Below, piece after piece: positions 1 through 12,911 of a stretch of DNA of 64,000 bases. Under the pieces are notes generated by a model, which did no database searches, had not been told where the DNA came from, and saw only the letters and a list, made by a program, of their open reading frames with translations. The stretch is from NCBI GenBank assembly GCA_004802725.1, contig SGPM01000036.1, positions 63,371 through 127,370 on the forward strand, in the 5' to 3' direction. A program made the position numbers and the translations under genes. This stretch comes from Antrodiella citrinella (lineage: Eukaryota > Basidiomycota > Agaricomycetes > Polyporales > Steccherinaceae). How positions within the stretch are numbered: position 1 is the first letter of the stretch; each line of letters begins with the position of its first letter.

Positions 1-725
1 TAGTACGCTTCAAGCCTGAGCTCGTTGGGAATGCAACGTATGTGTCTCTGTTACCCCCACAACACTGGAGGACGTACCTGATCGCATTTGTAGACGAACG
101 TATGAGCTAACGCTTCCCATCTGGAAGTCTGCAGTCTCTGTGACTCTGATGATTGAGAAGAGGGCAAAAAGGTAAACATAGTTCGACGTATTCTCATGCA
201 AGAGAACAGCCCCACTGACCTCCATTTGCTAGTGCACTGAGCCTGAGAGTTTTTGGTGAGGATATAACGACTGCAGCTCGGGAAGCGGCGCAGAAAAGAC
301 AGGCAGCTCCGGAAGCTCAATCAGAAGGACCAGAAACTGTCACCACAGCAGAAGAGCCAGAAGAAAGTATGATAGAGACTGAATAGGTGGCCCTAGATGT
401 TGATGTTGTAAGCTGTCGTGTAGCATCTGTGCTTTTTGTCTTTCGTATTCTTGTGGAAGAAGGATGCGTCTTTACCGGAGCACCGCGGACCGAGGTACAG
501 CAACGGGAGGTTTCGTCACTCGTGAAACTGGTAGGCACAACTTAGCACGCTAGTGTTGGCGTGCGCGGGGCCCACAACCGATCGTAACTGCGGTTCCGAC
601 GGATAACCTTGTTTGTTCAACAATTTTACCGCTCAGATCTAGTCACTCGAATAGAGATAAATTGATCTGGGCTCATGTACGTTTTGCGATTGTCGGCAGT
701 TTGTGAAAGTCGTTAACCATCATCC
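1..725. other. no gene recognised at the left edge
   Basis: Only short overlapping open frames (under 90 codons) are seen on the minus strand, and none has a recognisable domain. They could belong to the end of a gene that continues beyond the window, but codon use does not single out one frame. The last part is presumably the promoter of the downstream transcription factor. Confidence 0.4.
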
Positions 726-3700
726 ATGTCCTCATCTCGTCGCTCACGTTCAAAGGCAGGTTCAGCTGCAGACAATGGCAGCACCTCGCGGGCGCAATCT
801 CGGAACGCAGCAAAAGAGGCACGTCGAATACGAGGAGAAATCGCGTGCGCGGAATGCAGACGGTTCGAATCCAAATTCACCTTCTTTGCCAACTATGCTC
901 ACGCTGTCTCGGACGTGCGCTGGCACTCTCTACGCCATTGCAGGTTGAAAATTCGATGCGACCGGAAAGGTGAAATACTCGATAGTTGCTCCCGCGAAGC
1001 ATCATTGATCCAGTATTAATTAAACTCTGTACCAGTGCCGTGCTCAACATGTGTGGCGAGGGGCTGCGCGATCCTTTGCCCCAACGGTGAGCCAATAATT
1101 TTGTGGTACGTTGTGTGGAGTTAACAGATCACAGATGTCCTTCCTCCCGGAGACAACAGTCGGTATGTTCCCCTGCTACTCTTGCCGCGGACAAGCCTCC
1201 TTAATCTGGTTTGCAGACATGTCGACTTCGCTACCGATCATTTGCAGCAGAAAATCACGAAGATGGAAGCAAGAATGCGGCTGCTGGAAGACGCCCTTGA
1301 GGTGGCACAAATGCAGGACTCCCCAGAACCACATCCTCTACTGAGGACACCATTTCTGCTTGACGATGAAGAACTAGATGATGGGGAGGTCGCCAAGCCT
1401 GAGGACGAGCTGGTGGAAGTCATGGGCTCGCTCCACATCAACGAGAAGGACGGCAGCGTGCAATTCTACGGTCCAACTGGGGGTGGAGAGGTGGGTAGTA
1501 TTGAATTTCAATACATTCCGGACCGAAACTTATCCTGTCGCGCCTAGAGTCTACTCAGAGTGAGTACATCACGGGCCCCAATCAGCAGCTTCTGACAAAG
1601 TTTACAGCATGAGGGGAACCAAAAACGACTCAAATCAGTAGCAGTGCAAGATAGCAACGCTCCCATGGCCCTGCGCGCACTGGGCCTCCCGCAAGAATTC
1701 GACGTCTTTTTCCTTTCCTTCCCCTTCACACCGATGGGCATACCGCGGTCGCCCGTCAGGTTGACAATAGAGACCCTTCTCCCACCTCGCTCCCGAACGG
1801 AAGAGCTTGTCGAGATCTTCATGGAGAACCTCTCGTGGATGTTCCAGATCGTCACTCTATCATACCTCAAGACAGAGCTCGTCCCAATGGTGTATCGACG
1901 AGCTGCAGGCGATCTCAGACGAGCAGAAGACTATTGTCCCCACGACCTCGCTTTGATGCTCATCGTACTCGCGATCGGAGCATTGGTCGATCTCACTCAA
2001 AGACCGTACAACGCAGAGGCACATCGATACGCTGCGATGGCAAGGACTGCAGCAGGACTGCAGCCGCTGATGGAGGATATCTCACTCGCCACCGTTAAGT
2101 TCACTCACCTTCTGAGCATTTACAACGGTATGTGCGGCAAGGAGAGTGCCATATCTAGTACATACGCTTTGACAAATGTGGCAAGCGTGATGGCTCAAAA
2201 GGTGCGTCTCATTGTGTTGATCGTTCGCAAGACGTTCGCTAACTGCGTTGACGAGTAGATCGGTCTACGTGAGCATTCCGCGTAGAGCTGTTCAACTTCT
2301 CGACCTCATCCTTTTTCAGATATGGATCCTTCAGTATGGAACCTAGACGAGAAGACGTGCTACGAACGTCGTTCGTACTTCTGGAGTCTACTGCAGGCGG
2401 ACATATGGATGGTGCGATCCCCTCATTCCGTGACGAGTCGGTCAACCGCCTGATAGCTCTCCTTAGTGTCTAAGCTCAGGCCGTCCTCCAGCCATCTCAA
2501 ACAGCGGTGCACATTGTAGGGTACCTACTGAAGAAGATTACCTCAAATTTAGGAAAGGCGAGAAGATAGAAGGATGTATGTTACCCCCCACTTATCAGTC
2601 TACAGGTCTGACGATATGCTAGTTGGGATTTGGGGTGCAATGCATGCCCGGGATTGCCTGATCCCGCTCTCTCGACATATCAATTCTACGACTCCACCGA
2701 CATATCAAAGTGTACTCGATCTGGAGAAGAAACTAGTAGCTCATTTCGTTCCCAACTCGGATGCCTTGGGCCCAAGCGATTCGGTAGCCACTTCGATGCG
2801 AGGATGGGTGCGGTCGCATTATCATGAATTGAGTAAGTCCTATGTCTTCAAATCTGCGCGGAAAGTAAACGTTGATTCTGTTCCTATCAGTTCTGCTCTT
2901 TTTGCATCGCGCGTTCTTCGCTAAAGCCATTGCAACCCACCCTGATAACCCTTTGAATAGTCCCTACGCATATTCCTTCAGAACGGCATACCACTGTGCC
3001 TGCGTCGTGATGCGGACGATAATATACCAGTACACTTTATATCCTGATCTCATGTCTCGGATCTGGCAGATATGGACGTTCGCGTTCACTTCAGCGGTCA
3101 GTATCTCTTTATTACTAGATCATCGTGTAGGTTGCGTTGACTGATTTTTCTTAATACACTCAGGTGATTATCGGCGCTGTGGCGACGCGGACCCAAGAGT
3201 TGGATCTTGACCCACCGCCGCTGAAGATGTTCGACGAAATCTGCGAGGTCTTCCGCGCAGCCTCCACCATCAGTCCTCGCGCAGCGAAAGGCCTGGTGAG
3301 CCCCTTGCCCTGCACCTGAAGTCTCCGAGTCACTCATCCCATTCTTCCATTCAAGCCCGTATTGATTTCCCTGCAAGAAAAGGCACATCGACTACGTAAC
3401 AGGAAGGGCAAAGAGCCAATGCGGCCTGGCTCTGCGTCGAGTAGCACCATCGGTCCCGGACCTACCCACCTGGACGACGACATTGCCGTCTTCGCGGGCA
3501 AGACACGCATTGTGGCGCAAAGTGTGGCCTCGCCCTCGCCCTATGCAGTGCTGTCTCACTTACCTCCTGTATCTTATCACACGGGCCGCCAACCGTTCGC
3601 TCTCGCGAGCGGGTATCCACCTCAAGGTCCCCCACACTCGATGCCGCCGCACCACCTACATCACCCATCACGTCCTGCGACCTCCTCTTACAATATGCAC

Positions 3701-3946
3701 TCAGCACCGGTTCCGAGTCCATCGTTTCCCTTGGGCTCGCATGACCATCCCCAGCCCTCTGGTAGTCAACCGCCGACATGGAGTCGTCAGAGTCATGGGC
3801 TCGACCTGCATCATGCAGGACCGACAGCATCCGACCCAGCGTATTACCATTTTCAGCATGAAGGGGCGGGCCCTGTCGATTTCATACTGGATGATTCGTG
3901 GTCGAGTTTCTTGCAGAATTATGCCGGGATACCGCCACCAGGTTAG
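726..3946 (+). CDS. Zn2Cys6 transcription factor with fungal-specific TF domain
   Basis: A nuclear DNA-binding regulator of the Gal4-type family, split by many short introns. Joining 726-862, 944-969 and 1036-1086 restores a binuclear zinc cluster, CAECRRLKIRCDRKVPC followed by STC and a last Cys eight residues on. This spacing is usual for a large basidiomycete subgroup. The next exons give a coiled-coil dimerisation segment (QQKITKMEARMRLLEDAL, near 1250-1310) and an acidic linker. The fungal_trans domain runs from about 1690 to 3300 (for example LTQRPYNAEAHRYAAMAR and the WNLDEKTCYERRSYFWSL segment near 2332-2390). The C-terminal exon, after about 3358, is low-complexity Pro/Ser/His-rich and ends at the stop at 3946. 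The ATG at 726 opens the frame that leads into the zinc cluster. Introns near 2260-2320 and 2440-2560 are approximate. Target genes cannot be told from sequence. Confidence 0.9.
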
Positions 3947-4508
3947 CATTGCGAGCCCGGGTGCAGGGCTGGTATGCACTGGGAAGAAGATAGCGTGAGG
4001 TTATGGGATTTTCATCTTAATTTTGTTTGGTGGCGGACTTACATAAGAGCTTTCGTCGTTTTGGTCTGCTACACAAGAAGCTTGGATGATGGTGTAGCAA
4101 TAGTCGATAACATACCCCCTACATGGAATATTAGAATTTAGTCTCGAGCTTTGCGGCGAACCCTCTAGAGGAGACATCGTCAAGTATTGTTACGATCGAA
4201 TGGAAGTTGGAAGGACGTTTACGAGCTCGAGACACTCAGGGCGTAATCACCGCCGATAGAAGTCAAACAACCACCTACAAGCATATGCATGCTGCTTCGT
4301 GCGTAACATTTGGAAATTCGTATAGCTAAAGAAATCCATCGTTGCACTCAAAGAACAAGGCAACTTGAAGCTGTGAGCAGGAGGAGGATCAACGGGTAAA
4401 CCAATCCGCCAGCCTACGGGACTCCGAGAGCCTCGAGGAGGGACTTACTTGCTCATATCTCTCTTCGCGTTCCCATAAAACCTCTTATCGACCCCGTCCT
4501 TAGGCTCC
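3947..4508. other. intergenic region
   Basis: About 560 bases between two plus-strand genes. The only open frame is a 60-codon minus-strand one at 4001-4183 with no coding character. It should hold the 3' UTR of the transcription factor and the promoter of the next gene; no specific site was recognised. Confidence 0.5.
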
Positions 4509-5964
4509 ATGCACCCCAGAGCCACCACAAGACTCCTCGCCCTCTCTCGTCAATTCTCGCGTTCTGCACCATCTTTCACTAACAACAACTTGCCGAGCAA
4601 CCCGCGTCTCTCGCGCGTCATGTCGTTCTCCGAGGATGCCAAAGACGAGGTCCCACCCGGTTCGAAGGTCGAGGACAAACCTGCAGTGGTGTCGCAGTTC
4701 AACTTTGCGTTGTCTGAGGTACCGAAGAACCCGTTGGGAGAGGGAAGGTGGATCAAGACGGCTGCCGCGTTGATCATTGGGTATGTGTGTGCATGGACAT
4801 TGGGGTCAAGCTCATGATCTCAACGGAATGTCCACTGTCCTAACTTGCGAACCGTGAATTGTTGGCGAGGGTAGAGATGAAATTCTTAATGGCAAGACCC
4901 TTGACCGAAACTCCAACTACTTCGCGAGGTATTGCTTTGAGTATGGTATTGAGCTGTAAGCACCATCTGACTCGGAGTACCTTTGACATGGAATTTCCAC
5001 TCACAACTGAATCCAGGAAACGAATTGAGGTAATTGCAGATGATGAAGAGGAAATGTATGTCTGGTGACCACCAGGGCATCATGTATCGTACTGATTATG
5101 TCCTTAGTATCGAAGCCAGCCGACGCATGGTCAAGACATACGACTTCGTGATCACCTCAGGCGGGATTGGACCCACACATGATGGTACGTTCGCTCTATT
5201 AGCACTTTGTGTCTTATCCCCTCAATACGTGCCCGTATCTCCTGCAGACATTACATACGCCTCCCTTGCCAAGTCTTTTGGTCAAGATCTAACGCACCAC
5301 CAAGAAACCCTGCACCGAATGTCAGAAATGAGCAAGCAGCGCTGGGGCGCGTCCCTAGCTCAACAGAATCCCGAACAGCGCACCGCGAGAGAACGCATGG
5401 CGTTATTCCCGGACAAGGCGGAGGTGTTGTTCATCGCGCCGGACGTATGGGTGGTACGTTCGACTATTTTTCATCAGGCGACGAAGAATAAGATGTTAAC
5501 TTCGAGGTATGAATGTGTGCTAGCCTGTGGTGCGGTTAGAAGGGAAGCTTTGCGTGTTCCCTGGTATCCCGAAACTATTCCAGCGGATGCTCACAGGTCT
5601 GACACCTTTCCTCCCTCTCCCACCTCTGTCCGAACGGCCGTACCGACAACAAATATTCACATCGTAAGTTTATCTTCCACCTCCTTGTCTCATCCTCTGA
5701 TATCGACCTTCGTTCTACCAGACAACCCGAATCATCCATCGCACCCTTCCTGACAGACCTCCAAGCACGTACGAAAGCGCAAGGCATCCGCGTCGGGTCG
5801 TACCCTTTGCTCGCAGCTGGCGTGTATGTATCTCTGATCGGACGGGACCAGACGGCGGTGCGCGGGTTCGCGGAGGAGGTGGTGGCGAAGCTAGAGGGGA
5901 GGTTGGTCAGTGAGGAGGAGGCGAGGGAGATGGTCAGGGAGAAGGAGAAAGGTGCTGCGTGATG
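4509..5964 (+). CDS. molybdopterin-binding (MoCF/CinA-like) domain protein, probably mitochondrial
   Basis: Five or more exons encode a protein of the MoCF_biosynth/MPTb fold shared by CinA, MogA and the N-terminal half of FAD synthase. After an Arg/Ser-rich N-terminus that looks like a mitochondrial presequence ([20 protein letters not shown]), the exon from about 4875 gives [20 protein letters not shown]. Later comes the hallmark [13 protein letters not shown] (about 5150-5255, split by an intron), the pterin/nucleotide-binding loop of the family. The last exon (about 5722-5964) carries a C-terminal segment, [20 protein letters not shown]. The intron after codon GGA near 4780 joins in frame to the acceptor at 4874. 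Fungal stand-alone proteins of this type are usually called competence-damaged or FAD-synthase-like, and their exact reaction is poorly defined. The mitochondrial location is inferred only from the N-terminus. Confidence 0.8.
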
Positions 5965-6498
5965 AGACGAGGGAAGTGGTAGGCCTTGTCAGGTTGAGGT
6001 TTTATGGGTGTATTACTATCATGCCATACTGCGACAACGCACAGGCCCATAGTTGTATTATATAGAAGCATCTCTCACGCACAGACAAAATTGTACCATA
6101 ACGTTTTATTATCATACCAAGTCAGCTTGGATCGTGACTAAAGAAGGTAAGTTAAAGGCCTCTCGGGGCGTACATCGTAAATCGTAACGAGCATCGTCAG
6201 AATGCATGCGATGGAAGGAAAGCAGCCATCATGGGTGCACGCAAACTGACGGGGGTGAAAGGCACTTCGGGGTCGGGCAGATCACGAACTCAAGCGCGAA
6301 ACACAAACAGAGATTGCCTGGTCAAAGGATTGACCAGACCACGAACGGAACACAAAGCAAGTAACACCACATGCGAGATGACGACGACTCATAAGATAAC
6401 CAAAAGTAGACAGATAAAACGAGAATGGAAAATCTAGCTTGGGAGGTAGAAAGTATGTGCGGGTGGTGCGCGAAAACCAATCAATAGCTTGCACACGC
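5965..6498. other. convergent intergenic region
   Basis: The 3' sides of the MoCF-type gene (plus) and the Kre9/Knh1-like gene (minus) face each other here. No open frame with coding character and no RNA gene were recognised. Confidence 0.5.
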
Positions 6499-7447
6499 TT
6501 AAAGGAGCATAGCAGCAGCGAAGACGGATCCAGCAATAGCAGCAGCGCCGCTAGCAACGAGACCGAGCGCACCGCTGCCGCTCTTGGCAGCAACTCCGGC
6601 GGTGGGGGAAGCGGAACCGCTGGCGGAACCAGTAGTCTTCGCGGAGGTAGCAGGTGTGGAGGCGGGCGTAGATGCAGCAGGAGCAGCAGGAGTAGTGGCC
6701 GGAGCGCCGCTAGCAGCAGGGGCAGAGGCGCCGTCAATCTGAGCCTGGACGGTAGCGTTGAATGTACCAGACATGTTCGTCATGCTGAGTCGGAAATGGT
6801 CAGATTGGGTTCAGATGGATAGGATCATCAGCGGACGTACGTAAACTTGGCAGAGAAAGCAAGAGCGGGGTACTGAGGGTTTGTGGCATCCTGCAATCCG
6901 AGAGACTGGACACGGATGAAGCTGCAACACAGCTAAATGACTTGTTTCTACAGGATGAAAATGAGTATACGTACTAATCAGCGCCGTTGGGACCAATGTT
7001 GGCGAGAGGAGTGAATACAACAGACGACGTCGTGGCGGTGTTAACGTTAGCAACCACAGTCTGGAGCTCAGTCTGAAACAGATACACCGGCGTCAGTACC
7101 AAACGAAAAAAACAAAAAGGTATGTCCCGATGGCGTGCGTATACACAAGCATACCGCCGGCCAGGGAACACGAAACTCACCTGTTGTTGTTGGCTACCAA
7201 CAGCGATGGTGACCAGGGCGGGCCCAAAGCTGGCCAGGGTGGGCACGTTACCATCGTCTTCCCACGAGATGGTTTGGGACTGGCCACCAGCCCAGCTTGA
7301 AGAGGCAACGGGGGAAGTCATCTATGCCACGCACTCCTCATTAGCACTGCACACTTCATTTTGCACGCTATAAACACGTACGAAGAGGGCAGCAGAGACT
7401 GACTGCGCGCAGATAGCGAGAGCGATCAATTTGACGGAGGAGAACAT
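6499..7447 (-). CDS. Kre9/Knh1-like Ser/Thr-rich GPI-anchored cell-surface protein
   Basis: The first exon begins with a signal peptide (MFSSVKLIALAICAQSVSA, from the ATG at 7447). The next exon (about 7190-7320) reads VTSPVASSSWAGGQSQTISW followed by a DDG segment; the VTSP and I.W pattern marks the N-terminal domain of the yeast Kre9/Knh1 family. Following exons give TTSSVVFTPLANIGPNGADYF, and then a long Ala/Ser/Thr/Pro-rich stalk. The protein ends in a small-residue site and hydrophobic tail (GLVASGAAAIAGSVFAAAMLL) expected of a GPI-anchor signal. Proteins of this type sit on the plasma membrane or cell wall; the yeast founders take part in beta-1,6-glucan assembly, but a role here is inferred only from the fold. 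A second member lies at 25010-26660 in this window. Confidence 0.85.
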
Positions 7448-7959
7448 CTTTTCGGATTATTTTTTCGAGAAGATAATGAATGTGTGGGTGGAGAGAGTGG
7501 AATGGACTGCGCCGACGAGGACGAGAACGAGAACGAAGAGGACGAGGAGGGCGAGAGACGACGACGTTGATAACGTTGATGAGGAAGAAACAAGGAAACA
7601 TATAACGACCACCAACCTGTATATTCGGGCGGAGATCGAATATCATTTGATCGCGCGCACGCGATTACGCGACCGACCTTTCTCCGCTCACCGGCCCCGA
7701 GACGTTCGCGGTTTGCCATGCCAATCACGCCCAGGTCGAATCTCGACTGACACTCGACACAAAATGCTGCGCTCAGTCGATGGATACATTCGATGCAATA
7801 CACCTGCATACTGATACTAAGATACAACACACCTCTTCAACGAAGATGCATGGCGGTCAAAGACGGGACGGATAGAAATGTTGCCAGGTACAAATATCAA
7901 CCAGATTAGAAGGACACGCGTGTCACATCTTGACACACCACGTACAACATATCAACCAT
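7448..7959. other. intergenic region, promoter side of the GPI protein
   Basis: Contains a purine-rich stretch around 7510-7560 (repeats of GAGGACGAGAACGAG) that makes long open frames on both strands. These frames are compositional and lack family features. The region separates the start of the Kre9/Knh1-like gene from the 3' end of the next minus-strand gene. Confidence 0.5.
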
Positions 7960-9134
7960 TCACCAGACACGCAGAAACGCCAACCGGCTTGTCGACGGTT
8001 CCACGGTTAAAGGTAACGGCGAGTCGGTGCGCAGCAGGAGGCTCAGACTCTGGAAGAGACCGCGTAAGAGGTCGACAGCGAACTTGTATCTGGGCTCGGA
8101 CTTGATGGCGGGTGGCGTCGGTTTAAGCATGCGGTTCCGTCTTCGTCGTTCCATCTCCGCCAACATCGCAATGGTGATCGCTCTCTCCAGCTCGGGAGTC
8201 CAGATCGTAGTTGTAGGTTCGGCCTGCGATGACTCCGCCTGACTCTGTGCGTACGACGTGGCGGGTGACGAACGAAAAGCCTGGCGGAGATTACTGCTCC
8301 CAGACGTGCGTCGCAGGGTGTGTCTCCGCGGTTTCTTCCTCAAAGTACTCGGCTCTGGATTGTTCGCCGAAGCTCGGGACGAACCGCGATAGACCTTGTT
8401 GGTGTCGTCGTCGGTGTCCTGGATGTGGCCTGATGTTACGACATCCGCCTGCTGGGCCGAAAATAGCACCGGCTATGAGACATCATGTTATTTTTGATGA
8501 GGACGGTACAAATATAGCTACTCACGCGCGGTAAAGACTTCGCGACGTAACCGACGGCATTGCTATCGGCAGTGAGCAGGGGACGTCCTCCAAAGGAGTC
8601 AGCAGGAGAGGGCGGGGTATAATAGATTGTGGTCGTGGAGTCTTCGTGAGACAATACTTTGCTCGAGGAAGGACTCAACATAGTGACTATAAGACCTTGC
8701 GTCGCGTCGGGTGCCTTGAGCAGTTTGTGGTTGGGAGATGGTGAAGGCGTTCCAGCCAGAGTCTGATCGCCCAACCACGACAAGTCGGGCCACAAATCCC
8801 CAGCGGAGTTCCTCTTGGAAAGCATCGTCGAGCAAGGTGAGCCAGAAGCAGCAGAGCGGTCCGGTGTAGTAGATGTAGTGGCAGATAGGTCTGTCGGAGA
8901 ATATGCAGTTGTCATGTCTTCTGTAGAGGTAGTGTCGTGTACAAATATCTCTGGAATCGTAATGTCGAGCGGTTCGTAGGAGCAGAAAGGATCGTTCGGG
9001 TTCATAGTAAAAGGAGTGTGGTCGGAAATGAGCGTGAGCAGGCTAGCATCCATGGCGAAAGGGTCGAACGTTTGAGGCGGCGAGAAGGGACAACGGTCCA
9101 AAGCCACTTGCCGGTGCATCTGGGTGGCGAGCAT
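7960..9134 (-). CDS. hypothetical protein, unrecognised
   Basis: Two exons. The first, from the ATG at 9134 to about 8526, is Ser/Thr/Pro-rich and acidic (for example PLDITIPEIFVHDTTSTED and YYTPPSPADSFGGRPLLTA). A short intron at about 8470-8525 leads to a second exon to 7960 that is basic (RKKPRRHTLRRTSG). It ends with a predicted helix (IWTPELERAITIAMLAEMERRRRNR) and a hydrophobic C-terminus. No known domain is evident. The open frame is long in both exons with consistent codon bias, so the gene is probably real. The mixture of acidic Ser-rich and basic patches would suit a regulatory protein, but this is speculation. It is divergent from SYF2, with about 200 bases between the starts. Confidence 0.65.
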
Positions 9135-9341
9135 CGTAAAGCAGCGTTCTCGGGAAATCTTGAAGGGACGTTTGTCGTCGAAGAGAATGAGAAAACCTGA
9201 AAGAGAACCTGGAGATTCTCAACTTGAAACAGACCGTTCCAAATCGGGAGCATTATGTAATGCCAAGATATTCAGCGTCTATACTTGTTGCCGGCCATTC
9301 CACCCACCACCTCCCTCCTCTCAATACCACTTCCTCAAACA

Positions 9342-10577
9342 ATGTCGAACAACGACTCAAATGGGGTCTCTAGCGTCGTGCACGATGTCGCAGAAGCTGC
9401 GGATCAATTTGTGGACAAAGTCACCGGTGTAGAGGCTGTCGAAGTCGAGGCAGAAGGAGAGACAAGCCAGCCAGAAGGCAAGATGTCCATGGAAGAACGC
9501 AAAGTCAGGATGGACCAGCTGAGAAAGAAGATGGTAAGTCGTCCCCTTTGTCCTCTCCAATCGAATATGCACATTGACGACATGGTTTTATCGTCGTCAG
9601 CGCTCCTCAGCACAAGCGAATCGCGCCTCTGTCATCGAAGAGGTCACCAAAGCCAAGGTCTCCGCGAGGGAGACAGCACGGTTAGAGAGGCAACGCAAAC
9701 TCGCGGAGGTGTTGCGATCGAAGGCAGATGCGGAGGAGAGAGGCGAGGATGTGGAAAGGGCGAAGAATTGGGAGTATACAGTGGAGGAGAACGATGAGTG
9801 GGAGAAGAAGTTGGCGAGGAAGGCGAGGAGAGCAGATTTCGAGTTCCATGGTGAGTGATCCGGCTGAGACTGTATGGTTGGTAGGTTCCTGACGGCGATT
9901 TGGCGTTGTAGACGATGCACATGCGGCACGGAAACGGTACAAGAAGGACCTCGACCATATCAAACCTGACCTGGCTGCGTACAATAGACAAAAAGAAATT
10001 GCAATGGGTCTCGCCCCTGGGACATTGACCAACGCAGGAGGGTCTTCGTCGGCCATCACGAGCTTCAACCCGAATGGTCCTTCATCATCACAAGTACGTC
10101 TGCAATCCCCGGCTTTCCTTCTGTCATGTTGCTAATGGACGTCATCTCTTTGTAGTTGGTCCCAACGGCTCAGCAACAACAGCTTGCTGCACAATCCTTG
10201 TATCGGGACGCCAACACGCTGTTATATGCTGATAACAAGCCTTCGGAAGATGCTATTGACCGAGTCATGGCCAAGATGAACAAAGAGTACGTTAACTCGT
10301 CATATTGCATGTCTTCCGCCCTGACATTCTCCTTCGTTGCAACAGTATCGACAAGAAGAGCAAGTTCTCGCGAAAGCGGGCGAACGAGGACGACGGCGAT
10401 ATCACGTATATCAACGAGCAGAATCGTGTCTTCAACAAGAAGGTGCGTCTCCACGTCCTACTCTACTCAATGTTCATTTGTGCTGACAGTCTCGTTCATG
10501 TGTTGCAGATCGCACGTTACTACGACAAGTATACGGCGGAGATTCGGGCGAGCTTCGAACGTGGTACGGCTCTGTGA
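9342..10577 (+). CDS. SYF2: pre-mRNA-splicing factor SYF2
   Basis: SYF2 is a component of the Prp19-associated (NTC) part of the spliceosome. Six exons can be joined: 9342-9533, about 9601-9851, 9912-10093, 10156-10288, about 10346-10442 and 10509-10577, roughly 310 residues. The acidic N-terminus ends in [17 protein letters not shown]. The SYF2 core then follows: [82 protein letters not shown] and the ending [16 protein letters not shown]. All these blocks are conserved and in the right order. The start is the ATG at 9342, because the frame upstream of it (9285 on) is not conserved in character. All introns are 50-65 bases. Confidence 0.95.
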
Positions 10578-11547
10578 AGCTGTTACTATTAGAGGCTCAC
10601 TTTTGTGTACGTGGGCTGCTGTATGTATTTCTACGGACTTCATAGTATACCTGTAACGGTGCTACAACGATACGGTTTTCCTGCTGACATCAGACGAGCG
10701 CAACTATGAATGTACGAGAGACGAGAGACCGCCATCCACTGTGCATTGCCCAATTGTTTGGACGGGGACAACATGATGATACGAGCTGCACTCAGTGTGC
10801 ATAGTACTGTCGTGTATGGGCGTGCAGAAAGTATAATTGCTTTGCGACATCAACAGAGGGCTACAGTACGTACAACCAATACACATACATACAATCACAA
10901 CTCGAAAAGCATCTTCCTCCGGTGACCTTCGACGACAACGATCGGACATGCAAAATTCTAACCCAAAGGTAAACACAGGTCAGTAAAAACGGCTCATCGC
11001 AGTGAGAACAACCCAAAAATGAGAAAAAGAATTCAGTATTGCAGAATCGAATCAGCATTTGGACCGCGAAGTCCATAAGACTGTTGAGCTTGATATGTGA
11101 TTTGATATTCATCATAATGGGAGGAGAAACTCGCTGTGGGAGAACACGAGCTTCACGAAAAGAAACTCACGAGTTGCCGTTGTCGCTATGCAGGCTTCTC
11201 AATGCTTCCAAACTTCAAATTGTCCACAAGAACAAGAGCTAAATCCTAAAAATACATGTGGAGAAGAGGAGGAGTTTGAGAGGAAGAGAAGAGAGAACGG
11301 CCCTCGTCGAAAATTTATAGGCGGTAACTGGCGCCTGTCATTGTGACTTGCGGGCCGGTTCATTCGACTCGCCTATATATCTGACCACAGCTCCGAGTCC
11401 GCTAAACCACTTCTGTAGACGATATAAAGAGACCCAGGGACCAGGCGATACAATAAACACCCGTATGAATATATACACAGTGATACCGATCATATGGTCG
11501 TGAAACATAAATCTTACAACCATTCCTGCGTTGTTTTCAACCTCCAC
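10578..11547. other. convergent intergenic region of about 1 kb
   Basis: Lies between the 3' ends of SYF2 (plus) and the alpha/beta hydrolase (minus). Open frames are short, lie on both strands and look unlike coding sequence. No tRNA or repeat was seen. Confidence 0.5.
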
Positions 11548-12911
11548 TTACGCTGCAACTTGAACAGAAGCCAAGTCAGACTCTCGGCAACATCGACATG
11601 ATTCAGATGAGAAACTCACCAGGAGGACCTGGGAGAATCCTTCCCAACCACTTCTCAATCGCGTCAAAGCACCTCGTATACTCCGGCTCCCAGAACGGTG
11701 CCACCAGGATATCGTGGCACGCGTCCTTCGCGACATAGATCTCGACATTCTCCGCACCCTGGTCTGCGATAATGCGTTTTTCGAGCGTCTGGATCTGGTC
11801 GTACAAGATCTCGACGTCGCCGTACGTGATGAAGGCGGGAGGGAAACTTTTGAACGACGCAGGCTCGGCGTTTGGGTTCTTGGACGCAGGGGAGATGAAA
11901 CGAGAGGTGTTGGCGCCTTCGGGCCATCCCAAGAGTTTGCAGTAGTTCTCGCGTGCGTACACGAACACATCACCATTGGGATCTGTGAGGTAATCCGTGT
12001 TCAGGAACTTGCGTTCGGAGGAGTGCTCCCCGTCATGCGAGTTGCCGATGTCGACCCACGGGCTGAGGAGGATGTTTGCGACGGGCGGGGCAGGAATAGG
12101 GAGGCCAGAGAAGGCGGGGTCGGCGCGGGTCTCGAGGAGGTACCTGGTGAGCGCAAGTGCAAGGTTCGCGCCCGCGGAGTCTCCCACGGTGATGATGTCC
12201 TCCGCCTTGAAGCCGACATCGTTGATGAGGTACGCATACCCTGCGAGCACGTCAATCAGCGCTGTAGGGAAGGGGTTGGCTAGACCTTCCGGTGGGCCTG
12301 TCGTGCGTCGGTACTCGACGTTGAAACCTCGCTGGATGGAGGGGTGGGTCGCGGTGAGACGAGTGGTGAGGCTGCCCCAGGCTCCTACGGGCGAAGCGGT
12401 CCCTGCGATGAACGCGCCTCCGTGCAGGAGATACACGACCTTCTCGCCAGGTCGCGCAGGAGTGCCCACAGGGAGATCATGACCTTGTTTGTCGTACCAG
12501 TATCCGGGAATGGTGATGGACTTGATGTTACCCTGGTCAGCCCACTGCTTGACCTGGCCGACGACAAGGTCAGGGGAAGGGGGGATCCATATACCTTTGA
12601 CGCCCTTGTCTTGGACGATGGCGTGATGGTCGGGGAACTTCGGATTACGACCAGCTCTGGAACGGACATGAACGTCTGTATAGGATACGCAGAACGAGGG
12701 ATACTCACCTCGCGGCTATCGAGCTCAGAGCGGTGGACAATCGCATGACCTGGAGCATGATACTCTGCTGATACGTCCATGTCGGTCTAGGACGTCCAGA
12801 CTTGGGTATGAAGAGGATCAACCATGTAGGCAGTCGGATGAAGACAGTGACAGCAAGCTCTACGGCGAGGTAGAGCGTCCTGAATGGCTCGTGGCGGAGA
12901 GCGTGGACCAT
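11548..12911 (-). CDS. alpha/beta hydrolase (HSL/Abhydrolase_3 type), membrane-anchored
   Basis: The first exon (12911 to about 12713) encodes a hydrophobic N-terminal anchor (LYLAVELAVTVFIRLPTWLIL). After an intron of about 50 bases the main exon (12660 to about 11610) carries the hydrolase. It has an oxyanion-hole motif in YLLHGGAFIAGT, the nucleophile elbow in ITVGDSAGANLALALTRYL, the likely acid in ITYGDVEILYDQ and the likely His in AKDACHDILV. A last intron (about 11554-11609, with a GTGAGT donor) leads to a tiny terminal exon adding Ala and the stop at 11548. If the donor were not used, the frame would stop just after it. HGGA replaces the usual HGGG. Relatives are esterases of lipid, sterol or xenobiotic esters; the substrate is unknown. 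Confidence 0.88.

Noticed and set aside
6439..6822. Plus-strand Gly/Ser/Arg-rich frame
   Set aside because: Antisense shadow of the Ala/Ser/Thr stalk of the GPI protein, which has signal peptide, domain and anchor in the correct frame.
7426..7830. Open frames of over 120 codons on both strands
   Set aside because: They come from a purine-rich GAGGACGAGAACGAG tract and the GPI-protein promoter; composition explains them.
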